A stretch of DNA of 64,000 nt from Anastrepha obliqua. Lineage: Eukaryota; Arthropoda; Insecta; Diptera; Tephritidae. Positions 34,511 to 46,590 of this stretch are shown here, in pieces. The notes under the pieces are model-generated. The model saw only the letters and a list, made by a program, of their open reading frames with translations, was not told the origin of the DNA and ran no database searches. The DNA lies in the NCBI RefSeq assembly GCF_027943255.1, contig NC_072892.1, positions 26,931,792 to 26,995,791 on the forward strand, in the 5' to 3' direction. The position numbers and the translations under genes are program-made. The first letter of the stretch is position 1. The number at the start of each line of letters is the position of its first letter.

Positions 34511-35440
34511 AACGGCACGGTGTGACACATACAGCTGCTAAGTCGGGATGTTGGCAAAAATGTTGCAACAACATGTTGCGCTAGCCTTGAAGTGATCGAG
34601 TGCTTTAACTATAAAATGCAATTGTATATCTGTCAGTTTTAAAGAAACTAAATTTTTGCGGTTGCGTTGTGGCGTTACGTTAGTCCTCCTTTCACTACAA
34701 CAACAACAACAATAGCCACACAACTACAAGTACTGTTCATATTTTACGTTATTTGTTAATTAAATGCTAAATCTGCAAGAAAATCTAAAAAAATCAAAGG
34801 CAAAAAACATTAAGATATCAAAATAACAACAAGAAACCATTATCAAATAACAATTATATATCTATTATTAAATGAGAACTTATGTATATTTTTAGTTTAT
34901 ATTTTGCAATAAAAGCAGAAAAGAAAAGTTCATAAATATTTCACTGCACTGCGAATAAATGCATAGGAACAGCAAAATGTGAATTACAAACTTGAAAATG
35001 TAAGCAACAAAAGAAAAGAAACGAGGCCAAGGCGGTGTTATTTACTGTAAAATACTTTGGGTGCAAAATTGGAAAATTTACAACTTTAAGCAATTTTCAT
35101 GTGTGTAATTAAAAGTGAAGAAGAAACCAATAACAATATTTGGAAGATAAAATGCAAAATACTGCGCGTTGTATAAATATGTAAATCTTTACGAAAACCA
35201 AATAGCTAAAACTGTTACTGAGAGATGTAAACAACAACAAAAACTACTACAAGTAAAGAAACAAAAAAAGAGAAATTTTAGAAAACATAATTTTTTATAG
35301 CATTAAATAATAAAATGTAGTGTCAAGTTTTATTTTAAAATAATAGCGTATTTTATATAATATATATACATATATATATATATATTATAATAAATAATTC
35401 AAATAAATCAATATAAAAAATAAGAAAACGAAAAAAAATT
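34511..35440 (+). other. ClpX 3' untranslated region
   Basis: AT-rich sequence after the stop, with CAACAACAACAA near 34699 and several AATAAA-type signals (about 34907, 35306, 35389). The true end is not resolved. Confidence 0.55.
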
Positions 35441-35587
35441 TAAATAAAAAATTAATTAATTAAGTCAACAATGAAAACATATTGGGACTAATTAATATAA
35501 TGTTTGTTTGTATTGTTTCTTTGTTGATGTGTTCGTTCGCCGCTGATGTATTGCACAATGTTGTTACCACCAATTGTCGCTTGTGTG

Positions 35588-35607
35588 TTGCTGCTGCTGC
35601 TGCTGCT
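35588..35607 (+). repeat. CTG trinucleotide microsatellite
   Basis: Six CTG units between the convergent 3' ends of ClpX and the PP2A B'' gene. Confidence 0.85.
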
Positions 35608-36094
35608 TTAATAATTTCATTTTAATTTAATCAGGCAGGCGGCTCGCCACTGTATGCAATATGTGGATAATGAGTATTTGACTAGATTTTCGACCACAAA
35701 GCGTTATCTATAGCTGTTCGAGTGATTTATCGATTTTCACTGGCACGCCCCATTGCTGCTCGCTCCCATAATTCAGCTCATCGTATGTGGGCGTGTATGT
35801 GTGCATGTAAGTACGTGTAAGTGTGCTTGTGTTTGCTTTTAGTCTGTAAAGGATTTTGTTGCATTTTCGCTTTGTTTGCAATTAACATTTTTACTGGCAC
35901 TAATGTGTGTATAAATAGCTATATTAAAAATATGTGTAAATATGTTTCATTTTTTTTTTGTTTTTCTTTTTTGTTTGTTTTAAGTGTACTAGAAAAAGTC
36001 GCTGCAGTCGCTGCTTCCTTGTTAAAAACTTTGTTTTTGTTTCTTGGGTTTGTATAAAAAAGATTTGCGCAAATTCTCTTTATCCAAAGTGCGT

Positions 36095-39000
36095 TTATTC
36101 GTTCTCCTCCGAGATGAGCAGCTCGTACTCCTGCGCCGCAAAACGATCCCAATCAGAGGACTGTGAAAGTGAATTAAAATTAGAATTATTATTATTTATA
36201 ATTATTACTAATTGGTTATGAGAAAATAACTTTATCGCAGCGCTAAAATCCTGAAAACACTTAGGAAAGACTGTAACATATTATTTAAAAGGCCTAAAAT
36301 CACTGGTCTGGCATGAGATTAGAAACGACGTAAAAATAGCCGCTGAATCTATAAAAGTGCTCTTAAAAGAAACGGAATACGTGGCGAAATTTCTGTAGCT
36401 CAGTTGATGGGTGTTCGGAAACTTCTAGGCTTAGGGTAGTATTGGCCTCAACACCTATGCCCTCAGGTTCTATAAAAAGGCCTTGTTATTGTGGTTGAAC
36501 ATTTCATTATTACCACTATCTCGTGTGATGATGATACTTTTTTTTTTTTTGTTTGCAAGTCAGATCCATTTAGCAGCAAATCCTTTATCTCAATGTCTGA
36601 GATCTCCTTAATTTGCTGTAGGAAAGGCTTACCGAAGGATCGGAGTCGTGCCCTGGCTAGTCCCGGACATTCACATAAATAGTGGAAAAGACTTTCCTTC
36701 GCCCCTTCCGCTTGACAGCTTCTACAGATAGGATTGAAGGGTAGATTGAGTCTAGCTGCATGATCCCCTACTTTCCAATGTCCTGTAAGGGTTGCAGTGA
36801 TGCGTGAGATGTTTGGCCGAGAACATCCTAGCAGGCCATTCGTCCTTTGGATTTTGTATGACGGCCATGTGTTTTTTGTTGTAATACATGTAGGTATTTG
36901 CTTCCATCTTCTTTCTGCTAAAGCATGATAGTGTGAAGCAATGGATGCTTTTAGTGTGTTCAGTGGGGTGGAGACTGCCACCGCCTCTGCCATATCTAGT
37001 GTCGAACCCTTTCTTGCTAGCTCATCCGCTATCTCATTGCCCCGTGTGTTCCTATGACCGGGAACCCATATCAGAATAATTTCAAGCCAATGGCTGAGCA
37101 GTTTTAGCTCCTCTCTACACTGTAGGACCAGTTTGGATGAAATGTAGTTGGAGTCTAAGGCCTTAATAGCTGCTTGACTGTCTGAGAAGATAACTACTCT
37201 TGCACCAACTTCCTTGCAGAGTTTTAGGGATTTGCATGCTTCTCTGATCGCTAAAAGTTCTGCCTGGAACACGGTGGCATAATCAGGAAGACGAATTGAT
37301 TGAGATAGGTTGAGTGGCTCCGAATGGAAGCCAGCTCCCACACCACAGTTCATCTTAGAACCATCGGTATAAATTTCGATATCGTGTCTTCCAATCACCT
37401 CTCCTTTGCTCCACTCGGTTCTCGGTGGAAAACGTACCGTAAAGCCTTTCTTGAAGTTGAGGTCGGGGACTGTGTAGTCTGATCCGTTTTTGAGCAGCGA
37501 GGGTCCCTGTACTTAGATACTTACTTTCCTGGTAGTTCAGGCATCCTACTGGATCTACCACCCCAGCGTTACATCATAACGAAAAGTACAAGAATGAACA
37601 TTCTTATATAATATAAACCACGAGGAAATCGTTTCTAAAACCAAGATTAGATGGGAGATTAATAGTTTCAGACCAGGCACCGGCGGTATCGCTCCAGTAA
37701 AACTTCAGCAAATGCTTGATCCGGCGATACCATGGCTCTTGGTCGTTTTCAAAACTTGCCTTAGGCTGTCATACATCCCTGATAAGTGGAAAGAAACCAA
37801 TGAAGTTTTCATGGCTATCGTTCATGAATGATACTGATGTCTTAAGGGATATAAGTGCCTGGTTATCATCTGGTACTTTTTCTAGTTGTTGTAATATCTA
37901 GAAAAAGTTTTGCGGAACGCTGCTGAAGTTTGCTGCTTAAGGCAGTCTCAAACTTCATCGCATGGACACCTAACGGACAATGCTTGTTAAGAACACGCAC
38001 AAAATTTGAGAGCTGTAGCTTTGATAGCCTCAGAAGTTCCCTTGAGTTTCTACTCGTGGCCAGAAGGATCTTCCGACTTTGCACGTCTACGCACTAAGCC
38101 AGTGCTCACTGAGTTGACGCGAGGCCCATCTTTCTCGGAGCAGACCACTGGTTCTTAAGGGAACCACAATCCTCTCATTTTGTCGACTGTTTCCTAACTG
38201 GCTAGCTCATCAGCCCAGTAGTTTCCTGCTATGCATTGTGACCGGGTACCCAAGTGAGCCTAAAATCGAAGTATCCGGATGCAGTCGAGAGTGTAGTCTT
38301 GCATTCCCCAACTAACTTCGAACGCACAAACAATGAGCCCAAGGCCCTATTTGCCGCCTATTTATCAGAGTAGATATTTACCTCCCTTACAGTAATTCCA
38401 GAGGTAAGCACGCGATCCACTGTTGCTTTAATTGCAGCTACTTCCGGTTGGAAAACACTAACGCTTGGTCCGATAAACTAAATTTGATCTTGATAGGAAG
38501 CTCCTCGCAGAGAAATCCGTAAACACTTTTGCCATGCTCTGTCTCCAATTATTGCATACCGCCCACTCCTCCCTTGTGGGAATATGAATGGGAAAAGTAT
38601 CGCACGGGCCCAGCGAGAGTGTACATTGATCAATGGGCGTGAACTCTAAGTTTCTAAGAATATTTGAGAGTCCATAGCTTAAGTCTAGCTTGTGGCTTTA
38701 ACACCTCAATCTGAATGCAGCGCATGCAGCGGCATTATTCCAAGAAGAACAGGCCTTTGGTCCCTCTCCAGCTTCTAACTGATGTCGTTATTTCAGGCGA
38801 GTTCCACCAAACAAGTACTCCATACAGCGAAATTGGCTTTATAATTGTGTTATATAGCCAGAGCACAACTTTAGGCGAGAGGTTCCATCTTTTTGCCGAT
38901 ACCAGCGCTGCAAGCACACAAGACGACTGTTGCCTTCCTGATTCTCTCCTCAATGTTGGGCTTCCACATTAGCCCTCTGTCAAGGATGAGTCCTAGGTAC

Positions 39001-42000
39001 TTCACACTGTCAAAGAGCACAAATGGAGCGCCCGCCATTGAGGGGTTGAGTTCTAGGTATTATATTTTATTACATTTATATCTGTGTTAAAAATCCGGTT
39101 CGGTTTGGTAACGTAAAACCGACTATTTATAGGGACGACACCTAACTGGTCGTCATTACTTTGGAATTCAATTATCACATTTCTATATACAACTATCCCG
39201 TAAATTAAATTTGTCAAACTTTTTGATTAATTTCCGAGTAACATTTTAAGTAGCAAACAATCGAATGAGTAACGTGACTGATTCCAAGACTGTCGAATCT
39301 TCCTTAGCAGAGCGACCTCAGCAGCCACTTCAACAACATTACCTAAAAAATTTTCTCCTGAAGAGAATTTAAGTACAGTGCAATTAATAAAGGCGTTTGA
39401 TTAAGAAAACACAATGAGTTAGAGTGCACTTTAAAGTTAAGAATAGTTTGTCGACTCGGTTAGTAGATTTATCTTCCCTTCCTAAATGAGAGACCGGAGC
39501 AAGCAGCTATAATAAATTTACGAACACAGAATAAATTTTTCTAATCATAATAATAAATACAAAGAACTATGGAAAAAAGTTAACGCTTGAGCTCAATTTG
39601 AGAATAAGGTTTTTCTGATTTGAAGAAATAAAATTATTGGTATGAATGCATTAATTCGACATTCGATGTACTGTTGAAGATCGCCGTTGAACATCTGGGA
39701 AATACGTGAGTTCTGAACTTACCCTCCACTCAAAATTGAAACTAAGTATTGATTGGGTACTTACATATTCATCCCGCTGCGAGGCAAATGGATCGCGTTG
39801 TTCATGATCCAAATATTTCTCCAAATTGAAGAATGTGTCGAAGAAGACATGAGTCATTTTGCAGCGCTTCAAATCGCCCAGAGTGATGCAGTCACGACGC
39901 GCAGGTTTTATCATATCGAGCATCTGAAAAGTAGAGAAATTTATACCCAAACGTTTAGACCGATATATGTACATATGTAATTGTATTATATATTACATAA
40001 ATATGAGAAAATATTCATGGCTACAGTACCTAAATTATATATTTGTTTCCTAAAAATATTAATTTTGTATCCTCAGCAGAAGTACTCACGATACACAGAA
40101 TGCAGAGGTGTGGTCAACATCAGACCGTTAAGCGGCTCTCAATGATTTTGAAGGAATCAGCTCATTGGCTGACGTAACTGCGGTCATGTCAACGGTTTAT
40201 TTACGAATGAACGAAGACTGTGTTTGTGATATACGAAAAAATCAACAAAGTATTCGCTCGCATTGCATCGTTGCCGTCTGAACAAAGACTGATTGGACGA
40301 GTGTGTGAATGCATACGTGTGAAACAAGTGGGCAGAATTCTGCTGCCGAGTACCCGGTGACGTGGCAGCCGAAGTTACTCTCACCGTTTTGCTTCGGATG
40401 GTCAAGCCTCCATGATTCACACTGAATTTAAAGACAGGCGGTCGCCGTAGGCGAATCGATTGGTGCGTGACAACCATTCGGAATTCACAGAGAGAACGTT
40501 GGTTCGAATCTCGGTGAAACACCAAAATTAAGAAAAACATTTTTTCTAATACCGGTCGCCCCTCGGCAGGCAATGACAAACCTCTGAATGTATTTCTGCC
40601 ACGAAAAAGCTCCTTAATAAAATAGCTGCCGTTCGGAGTCGGCTTGAAACTGTAGGTCCCTCCATTTGTGGAACAACATCAAGGCGCACACCATAAATAG
40701 GAGGAGGAGCTCGGCCAAACACCCAAAAAGGGTGTACGCGCCAATTATATATATATATAATATATATATACAATGTAGCTTCTGTGGAAAGCAGCTGTCT
40801 TTATAGGTTAGGTTTTTGTGGCAGTCGGTATCTTATCTTCAGGAATCGAAATTTTCAAGAAATCTGTTAATTACAAACAAATTGCCTCTATAAGCGTTAG
40901 GAGCGTGACACTTGTCAGAATGACTCTGTATAGTGTTTCACTTAAGCTGAATACTGTTCGTATGGAAACTATGGATCATTTGTGTTTTATGCCCATTAGA
41001 GCAGCTAACCTAGGACCAACTGAATGATAGTCCTAGTTGCGCACAAATCCGCTTGGCTACGGCTGTCGCCAATGTGTATTAGTAAGACATAGCCCTTATC
41101 ATCAAATAAAGCAGATCCTTTTCATGCCTCTAACCACCTCTATTGGTAGAAAATCAACGAGGCTCTCATATACATATGTATATGTAGGACGCGAATCACG
41201 AAGAATCATTATTTTCTAGTGGCGTCTACACACTTTCCGTGACTCAACCTTTGACCATATCGACACCAGTAGGGATTTCGGACAGGACTAAGGAAAACCA
41301 CAGCGCTTTAAATTGTTTCTCTTCTTCTTCTTCATTGGCCGATAACCGCTGACCCGATTTTGGCCGAGCTTAACAAAGCGCGCCAGGCGTTTCATTCTCG
41401 TGCTAACACCCGCCAGTTGGACACACTAAGTGAAGCCAAGTCATTCTCCATCTGATCTTTGCAACACAGAGGAGGCCTTACTCTTCCTCTGCTACCACCA
41501 GCTGATAGCACCCCGAATATTTTCAGAGCCGCAGCATTTGTATCCATTCGGACGACTTGGCCCACCCAAGGAAGCTGCTGGAAACCATGGTCAAATGTCA
41601 TTCAAACATAAAAGAGATGTTTTTCATACCTAACTGCGCAGGGTATTTTATATTATTATAATCGTCTAAAATCAGAATCATCCACTTTCTTTGTTCATAG
41701 TTGCCAATGATTGGAAGAATTAATAAGCAGTTGTTTGAAACTACGGCTGAACAAAGGAATCTCAGCACCTTCCTGCCAATCTAGCTACTATCATTTCCTG
41801 AGCCTATAAGTATTCTAACGTTTGATGAAATATTAACCCATCGATCTCTCCCTACCAATTATTCTCCACCAAAAATTCCACTTTTCAGCATATCTATCGA
41901 GTGTGTAGGTCTTGAGCACTACCCAGAAAGATCGGGCAGTTTCTATTATTATTTCTCATTACCCAGTTTCTATTATTACTTTCATCACACAGTACTAAGC

Positions 42001-43328
42001 ATCAGAGAGGCTTTCTCGCTATCCTTATTACCTTTAACGATTAACTAGCGAGCTCTTTTTTTTATAACCACTTCAAAAATTACTCGCTCACCTGACACAA
42101 ACAGTCCTCAAATGGCAACGTCTCTATACCAATCGATTCCATACGTTGCTGTTGCTCCTCATAGAAATACTCCAATTCATACATAGACAACATACCATCA
42201 CCATCGATATCCATGCAACGGAACCAATACTCAATTGCAGTTGGTGTACGCTTATCTTCCTCGGAAAGCAGAAACCACACAAAATCGGTATAGGACATTT
42301 TTGGCTCATCTTCCTGTTGTTTCTTGTTGTCGCTACGCGTCACACACCCCGAAAATATTCGCTCAACAATTCGTGTGGACAAAGCGTGGTCACTGTGCCG
42401 AGCTAAATCATCCTGATTAATTAGTAAATCGTGATCTTTGTCCAATTCCCAGAATTTGCAGTAGATGACGTAGAAGTGTTCGTAGCTAAAGAAGGCCATA
42501 ATTTGATTGATATCATCCTCCTCTTCAAGCAACGTTAGGACCTAGGAAGAAAGTGTTGTTTGGAAAGATCCAAGTATCAAAAACGTTTATCAACACCCAC
42601 CTCCAACAAGTCGGATTTCTTCAGTTCCGATATGGTGATCCTGCCCGACCAGCATCTATTTACCGAGTAGAATATTCTCGCAATGACTGTATGCACATAT
42701 CTGGAATGAAACTCGGTGGCCTCTTTGAGGAACGCCAAACCGGGATGAGTATCAACGACGTCCTGCACTAATGGCGCCAAATCCTCTGGCAGTATGTACT
42801 GGCGAAAACGTTGGCCACGTGATAGAATGTAGACAAATCGTGAGGAGGCATCATGGCAATAAACGTTCATTCTAAGTACCGAAGAGGTAGATCGTAAATA
42901 GATTTATTTTTCACCAAAATTGTTTAGAATAGTATTTGTAATTACTGTTTCCAGAATTCCACGAATCTTTGTCGTTCAACCAATCCTGAATTACTATGTT
43001 GACAGAAGACCATTACTGGCATACGCCAATAGAAAGGCAGACCACAAATTTTCAAAATGCGCGGTAGCTCGTCCTTGGTCACCTGGTTATTCGGGAACGA
43101 ATCGAATGCGGCCAAAATGCCACGCAGGGTGCGCTCCAATGCGATTTGTGGCTGTGGTTTGCCATGCGGGAAGTAGAATCTGGCGAGAGTGAGAGTTAAA
43201 TAAAATATACTAACAGGTGTATCGGTCCCTGCTACTTACCTAGGTATGTAAGCTGATTTGGTGTTGCGAATTTCACGTTGTATCAAGTTATGTTCGGGTG
43301 GTGGTGGAGGAGTTGAATGTAATTTAAC
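36095..43328 (-). CDS. CG4733: PP2A regulatory subunit B'' (PPP2R3 family), last six coding exons
   Basis: Minus-strand exons, 5' to 3': 43240-43328, 42946-43179, 42601-42871, 42092-42541, 39765-39923, 36095-36160 (stop at 36095-36097). GT-AG junctions are in phase and give 422 C-terminal residues. The reading runs through AYIPRFYFPHGKPQ, DVVDTHPGLAFLKEA, FHSRYVHTVIARIFYSVNRC, NQIMAFFSYEHFYVIYCKFW, an EF-hand loop DKDHDLLINQDD, MSYTDFVWFLLSEEDKR, a second EF-hand DIDGDGMLSMYE, FFDTFFNLEKYLDHEQRDPF and SSDWDRFAAQEYELL. It matches human PR72/PR130 block by block. B'' subunits give PP2A calcium-regulated substrate choice; both EF loops keep their acidic residues. The 3604 bp last intron holds LINE relics. 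The upstream exon(s) with the start codon were not found up to 64 kb and may lie outside the window. Confidence 0.94.
36463..37516 (-). pseudogene. RNase H-bearing LINE ORF2, 5'-truncated, C-terminal part open
   Basis: Over 300 open codons on the minus strand: RNase H core (IEIYTDGSKMNCGVGAG, FQAELLAIREACKSL, IFSDSQAAIKALDSN, ILIWVPGHRNTRGNEIADEL) followed by TGHWKVGDHAARLNLPFNPI and the Cys block CRSCQAEG...FHYLCECPG. Catalytic acidic residues are present. The gene lacks its reverse transcriptase and opens right after a stop near 37517, so it is a 5'-truncated insertion in the last PP2A B'' intron. An A-rich stretch lies just before the ORF end. I/LOA-type by domain order. Confidence 0.85.
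37610..39110 (-). pseudogene. Second, more decayed LINE (RT thumb plus RNase H)
   Basis: Minus strand from the right: KYLGLILDRGLMWKPNIEER near 38960-39030, then SAKRWNLSPKVVLWLYNTII and SLYGVLVWW (38780-38900), then RNase H pieces with VNIYSD and LTWVPGH (38230-38390). Order and orientation agree with one RNase H-bearing LINE broken by several frameshifts and stops. Confidence 0.75.
40145..40437 (+). repeat. Unit X, extension upstream of SINE copy 5
   Basis: Inverted match of 33299-33690, again immediately upstream of a SINE head. Contains GACTGATTGGACGAGTGTG and GTGACGTGGCAGCCGAAGTT. The last 40 bp before the head differ between loci. Confidence 0.7.
40438..40770 (+). repeat. SINE copy 5, full length and the best reference copy
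   Basis: About 330 bp: tRNA-like head 40438-40520 with an A-box-like GTAGGCGAATCGATTGGTGC (from 40447) and B-box GGTTCGAATC (40501-40510); body with GGTCGCCCCTCGGCAGGCAA and AAACTGTAGGTCCCTCC; 3' end GTGTACGCGCCAATT followed by (TA)n. The body motif GGCAATG(G/A)CAAAC...GTATTTCTGCC recalls the 3' end of RTE/BovB LINEs, the probable mobilising partner (inference). Confidence 0.85.
41325..41605 (-). pseudogene. RTE-type LINE 3' end relic
   Basis: Minus strand: WVGQVVRMDTNAAALKIFGV, GGSRGRVRPP, then NWRVLARERNAWRALLSSAK. This is the typical C-terminal block of RTE-type ORFs (WxGHVxRM ... GRGRPxxRW ... DWRxLAxDRxxWR). A CTTCTTCTTCTTC run follows at its end. Confidence 0.7.
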
Positions 43329-44460
43329 CTGTGGGAATATCAGAAGAAGTATTAGTAAAGTACGTGAATAAAAGGAAAAAATATGAGAGTGAATCTTTGC
43401 CGAAAGATAGCTCGTATTTTGACTAATGACTTGAACTTCTTTGATCAGATGATCGAACTAGGAATTAAAATATGAAAGATGTAAATGGCATTTTCCTAGT
43501 TGTAGTTTCCATTTGTTCAAGGAAATATTTACTCTTGTTTTTTTTATTAACTCAATGTTTTTTTTTTTGCAGAAAATAAACCCACTAAGTGGAACTAATG
43601 TCCCCATATATTGAAACAAACATTAACGTCCCGAAATTGAGACCCTACAACTGTGACCAAGAATGTTGTATCCATTTATTTATTAGATATAAAATACATA
43701 CATATACAATGGTCACGTTAACGGCGCCGACGCGAAGGTGTTTACAAATATTATCTTAGTAACAGTAGGTTAAAACTACCGATAGTTCTTCCCAGAAGCA
43801 TATTTTCTATACGCAGACAGATTAGGTGTAAAATAATATGGATCTAGGCGGCTAAGTGACAGGTCCATTTTGTGAGAACAAAATAAAATATTGCCAACTT
43901 ATTTCCAAAGTCAATTTTGTGCAGCCCAAACTGCCACATCTTCATTAAGACATTTTAACGATATTCGCATTGTTATCTTTCCTTAACCACATTTTTAACG
44001 ATTTTGCTATTCGGTAACAAAATCGGCTGTCGATGTCAATTTTCGCAAACTAAACGACAACAATTTTGTTGTGGTTAAATTAAACGAGAAAACAGGAATT
44101 AGTAATTTGAATTAAATTTTTGAAATTAAACTAACAATAAGTTGTTAAAAAACGGAATATATATCCCTTGAGTATTTGGCTTATGACTTATCGCGTGGAG
44201 CGGAGATACTGAGCCTTCAAACAGTGGACCGACATTTGCTCCGGGATGTGGGCAATCTTTTCAATTTCATCTCATTTTAATATTTAATTTGACAAAGATG
44301 CCACTTTCTATCAGTTTGAGTAAATAGAAGAAGACAGCTGTTTAGTGTTAGTTCACATAACAAATTTGTGAATAGCAAAATCGTTACAGTAAATGCTAAA
44401 TACTGTAGACAAATACAACAATTGTCGAATCGTACAAACTTAGTGAATCGCACTACTGGG
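43329..44460 (-). other. Upstream PP2A B'' intron or flank without recognised exon
   Basis: The acceptor side of the exon at 43240-43328 requires another exon further right. I examined this stretch and saw no coding segment that could join in phase. Confidence 0.4.
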
Positions 44461-44469
44461 GTCCGATAA

Positions 44470-45205
44470 CAAAACTCGCACGTTATCGCCGAGAAGCCAA
44501 AATATCCTCAGAGAACAACATTTTGATGGGATTGTAGAGCGGTGGCATCACTAGGCCATTTTCCTTTGAAAATGTTGCTAGAAACACCATTTCGGTCAAC
44601 GGTGGACGCTACAGAACTATGATAAACGATTTTTTGTGGCCGGAATTTGAAGGCATGGGATTGGACGATCTTTAGTTTCAGCAGAGTGTCGCACCATGTC
44701 CCGCAGCCATTGTCACAATCGAGCTTTTGCGCACCAAGTTCGTTAATCGTGTTATCAAATGTCTCGACGATGCATATTAGCCATCTGTGTTTTGATGCCG
44801 TTCGACTTCTCTTGTGGCTCTTTTTGGGTGTTTGGCCGAGCTTCTCCTCCTATTTGTGGTGTGCGTCTTGATGTTGTTCCACAAATAGATGGACCTACAG
44901 TTTCAAGCTGACTCCGAACAGCTGATATTTTTTATGCCGAGCTTTTTCATGGCAGAAATACACTCGGAGGTTTGCCATTGTTTGTTAGAAATATTGAGGA
45001 AGCCATTCGAGAGATAGAACCAGAAACCGTCAGCAAGGCCTTGGAAAACTGGGTTAATAGGTTGCGCTACTACAAAGTCAGGAATAACATTCGCCATACA
45101 GCTATAGAAATAAAATCTGATGGGGAAAGTTTGGTCCTCGAAAAAATTAATTTGTTAAAAAGAAATCACTATATGACGCATACCCTGTATATCATGCACA
45201 AACAA
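44470..45205 (+). pseudogene. IS630/mariner transposase relic interrupted by a SINE
   Basis: Left part (44470-44817) reads, across frames, through a degraded second Asp motif (DDL, stop, FQQSVAPC) and IELLRTKFVNRVI. The right part (44982-45205) continues with NIEEAIREIEPETVSKALENWVNRLRY, the C-terminal block of the same protein. The SINE at 44818-44981 separates them, inserted about where the usual YFLWGYVK motif would be. Confidence 0.75.
44818..44981 (-). repeat. SINE copy 6 (reverse orientation) inside a transposase relic
   Basis: TTTTTGGGTGTTTGGCCGAG through GGAGGTTTGCCATTG. Body only; head and TA tail missing. Confidence 0.78.
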
Positions 45206-46085
45206 TAAACATTGGCTACACGAGTGTTTCAGCGCTGATTACAATCTAAAAGCTTAAATGTATATATGTATGTATAAGTAAAATTTCCTAGAATATTCTA
45301 AGCTAAGTATAATTTAATTTACTTTCAACATAAGAAAAGGTACCAAAACTTAATTCGAAAATAAGAAATATTGTTGTACAAACTCATTGAAGAAGTTTTG
45401 TCTTGCTAAAACTATTGAATTATTTTTGAGTGAAGGATTCAAAGTTGCCTATATGTATATAAAATAATTTATTCCGTTCCCTTATCTACCCACTTGTTTG
45501 AAGGTGCACTCTTCCCATTTACACACATTTTCAAAGATTTTGCGCTTAATATTTTATAACACAAAAAAACATGCGCCGCATTAATTAGTCACGTGCACAA
45601 AATTAGCAAATGAACACTTCAATTAAATAAAATCAAATTTAAAATTTTCCACTTCATTTAGCATTCCCCTTCATTTCAACTGATTCAAATTCCAAATTTA
45701 TTTATTTGTTTTCTTTGTCGATTCGTTTGATTGTAATTCCTAGTAGCACCTGCCCCTGGCCATGGGAGAGTTTTACATGAACTTTATAGCAACAAAATAA
45801 AAGGCTATATGGAAGAACAATATTTTGATGATGTCTAAGAAAAGAGAACATCATTTGCAATTAATTCGTACAAAAAGTGTACCTTGTGAGGAGAGAAGAG
45901 GAGAACGGAGTGAAGAGAGCATGGATGCTTAAATGAAAGCGGAGGCGCGATGCCTCTGCATCATGATGGTGAGTGCAAATATGAAATCCATTTTTGTAAA
46001 CTGTAAGGAAAATTCCAAGAGTGGTTTGATTCAGTGCTCATTTCGCATACATTTACTGACACACCTTTGTATGTATTTAGCAAAA
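45206..46085. other. AT-rich sequence without recognised gene
   Basis: Inspected on both strands; no coding, RNA or repeat signal that I can support. Confidence 0.4.
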
Positions 46086-46088
46086 GAA

Positions 46089-46590
46089 ATGAAAAAATTG
46101 TAGTAAAAATATTTTTTTACTGATTACTTATTGTTATTGAAACAAATTGGACCAAAAATATTTTTTTACGGATTACTGAAAAAAATTGTAGTAGAAATTT
46201 TTTTTTGATTATTGAAAAACATCGCAGCAAAAATATTTTTTTACTGATTACTGAAACAAATTGGAATAAAAATATTTTTTACGGTTTATTGAAAAAAATT
46301 GCAGTTAAAATGATTTTTTACTGATTACTGAAATAAATTGGAATAAAAATATTTTTTTACGGATTACTAAAAAAATTGCAGTATAAAATTTTGTTTAATA
46401 ATTACTGAAAGAAATTGCAGTAAAAATATTTTTTTGCAACTGAAAAAAACTGCAGTAAAATATTTTTTTAACGATTACTGAAAAAATTGGACTAAAAATA
46501 CTTTTTTATTGATTACCGAAAGAAACGGAAGTAGAAATATTTTTTTGTACTGATTATTGAAAAAAATTGCAATAGAAATGTTGATAATAT
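46089..46590 (+). repeat. AT-rich minisatellite, about 13 units of 38-40 bp in two subtypes
   Basis: Unit pattern: GAAA(n)AAATTG, then either GA(A/C) or CAG, then TAAAAATATTTTTTTAC(T/G)GATTACT. Subtype A (ATTGGA) tends to end in ACGGATTACT and subtype B (TTGCAG) in ACTGATTACT, and A and B alternate in several places, giving a dimer of about 78 bp. Confidence 0.8.

Noticed and set aside
35821..36221. Small Cys/Phe-rich frames
   Set aside because: They come from T-rich sequence between the 3' ends of two convergent genes, on the strand opposite the PP2A B'' last exon.
40447..40520. tRNA gene
   Set aside because: A- and B-box-like motifs are present, but the sequence does not form a full cloverleaf by eye and recurs as the SINE head.
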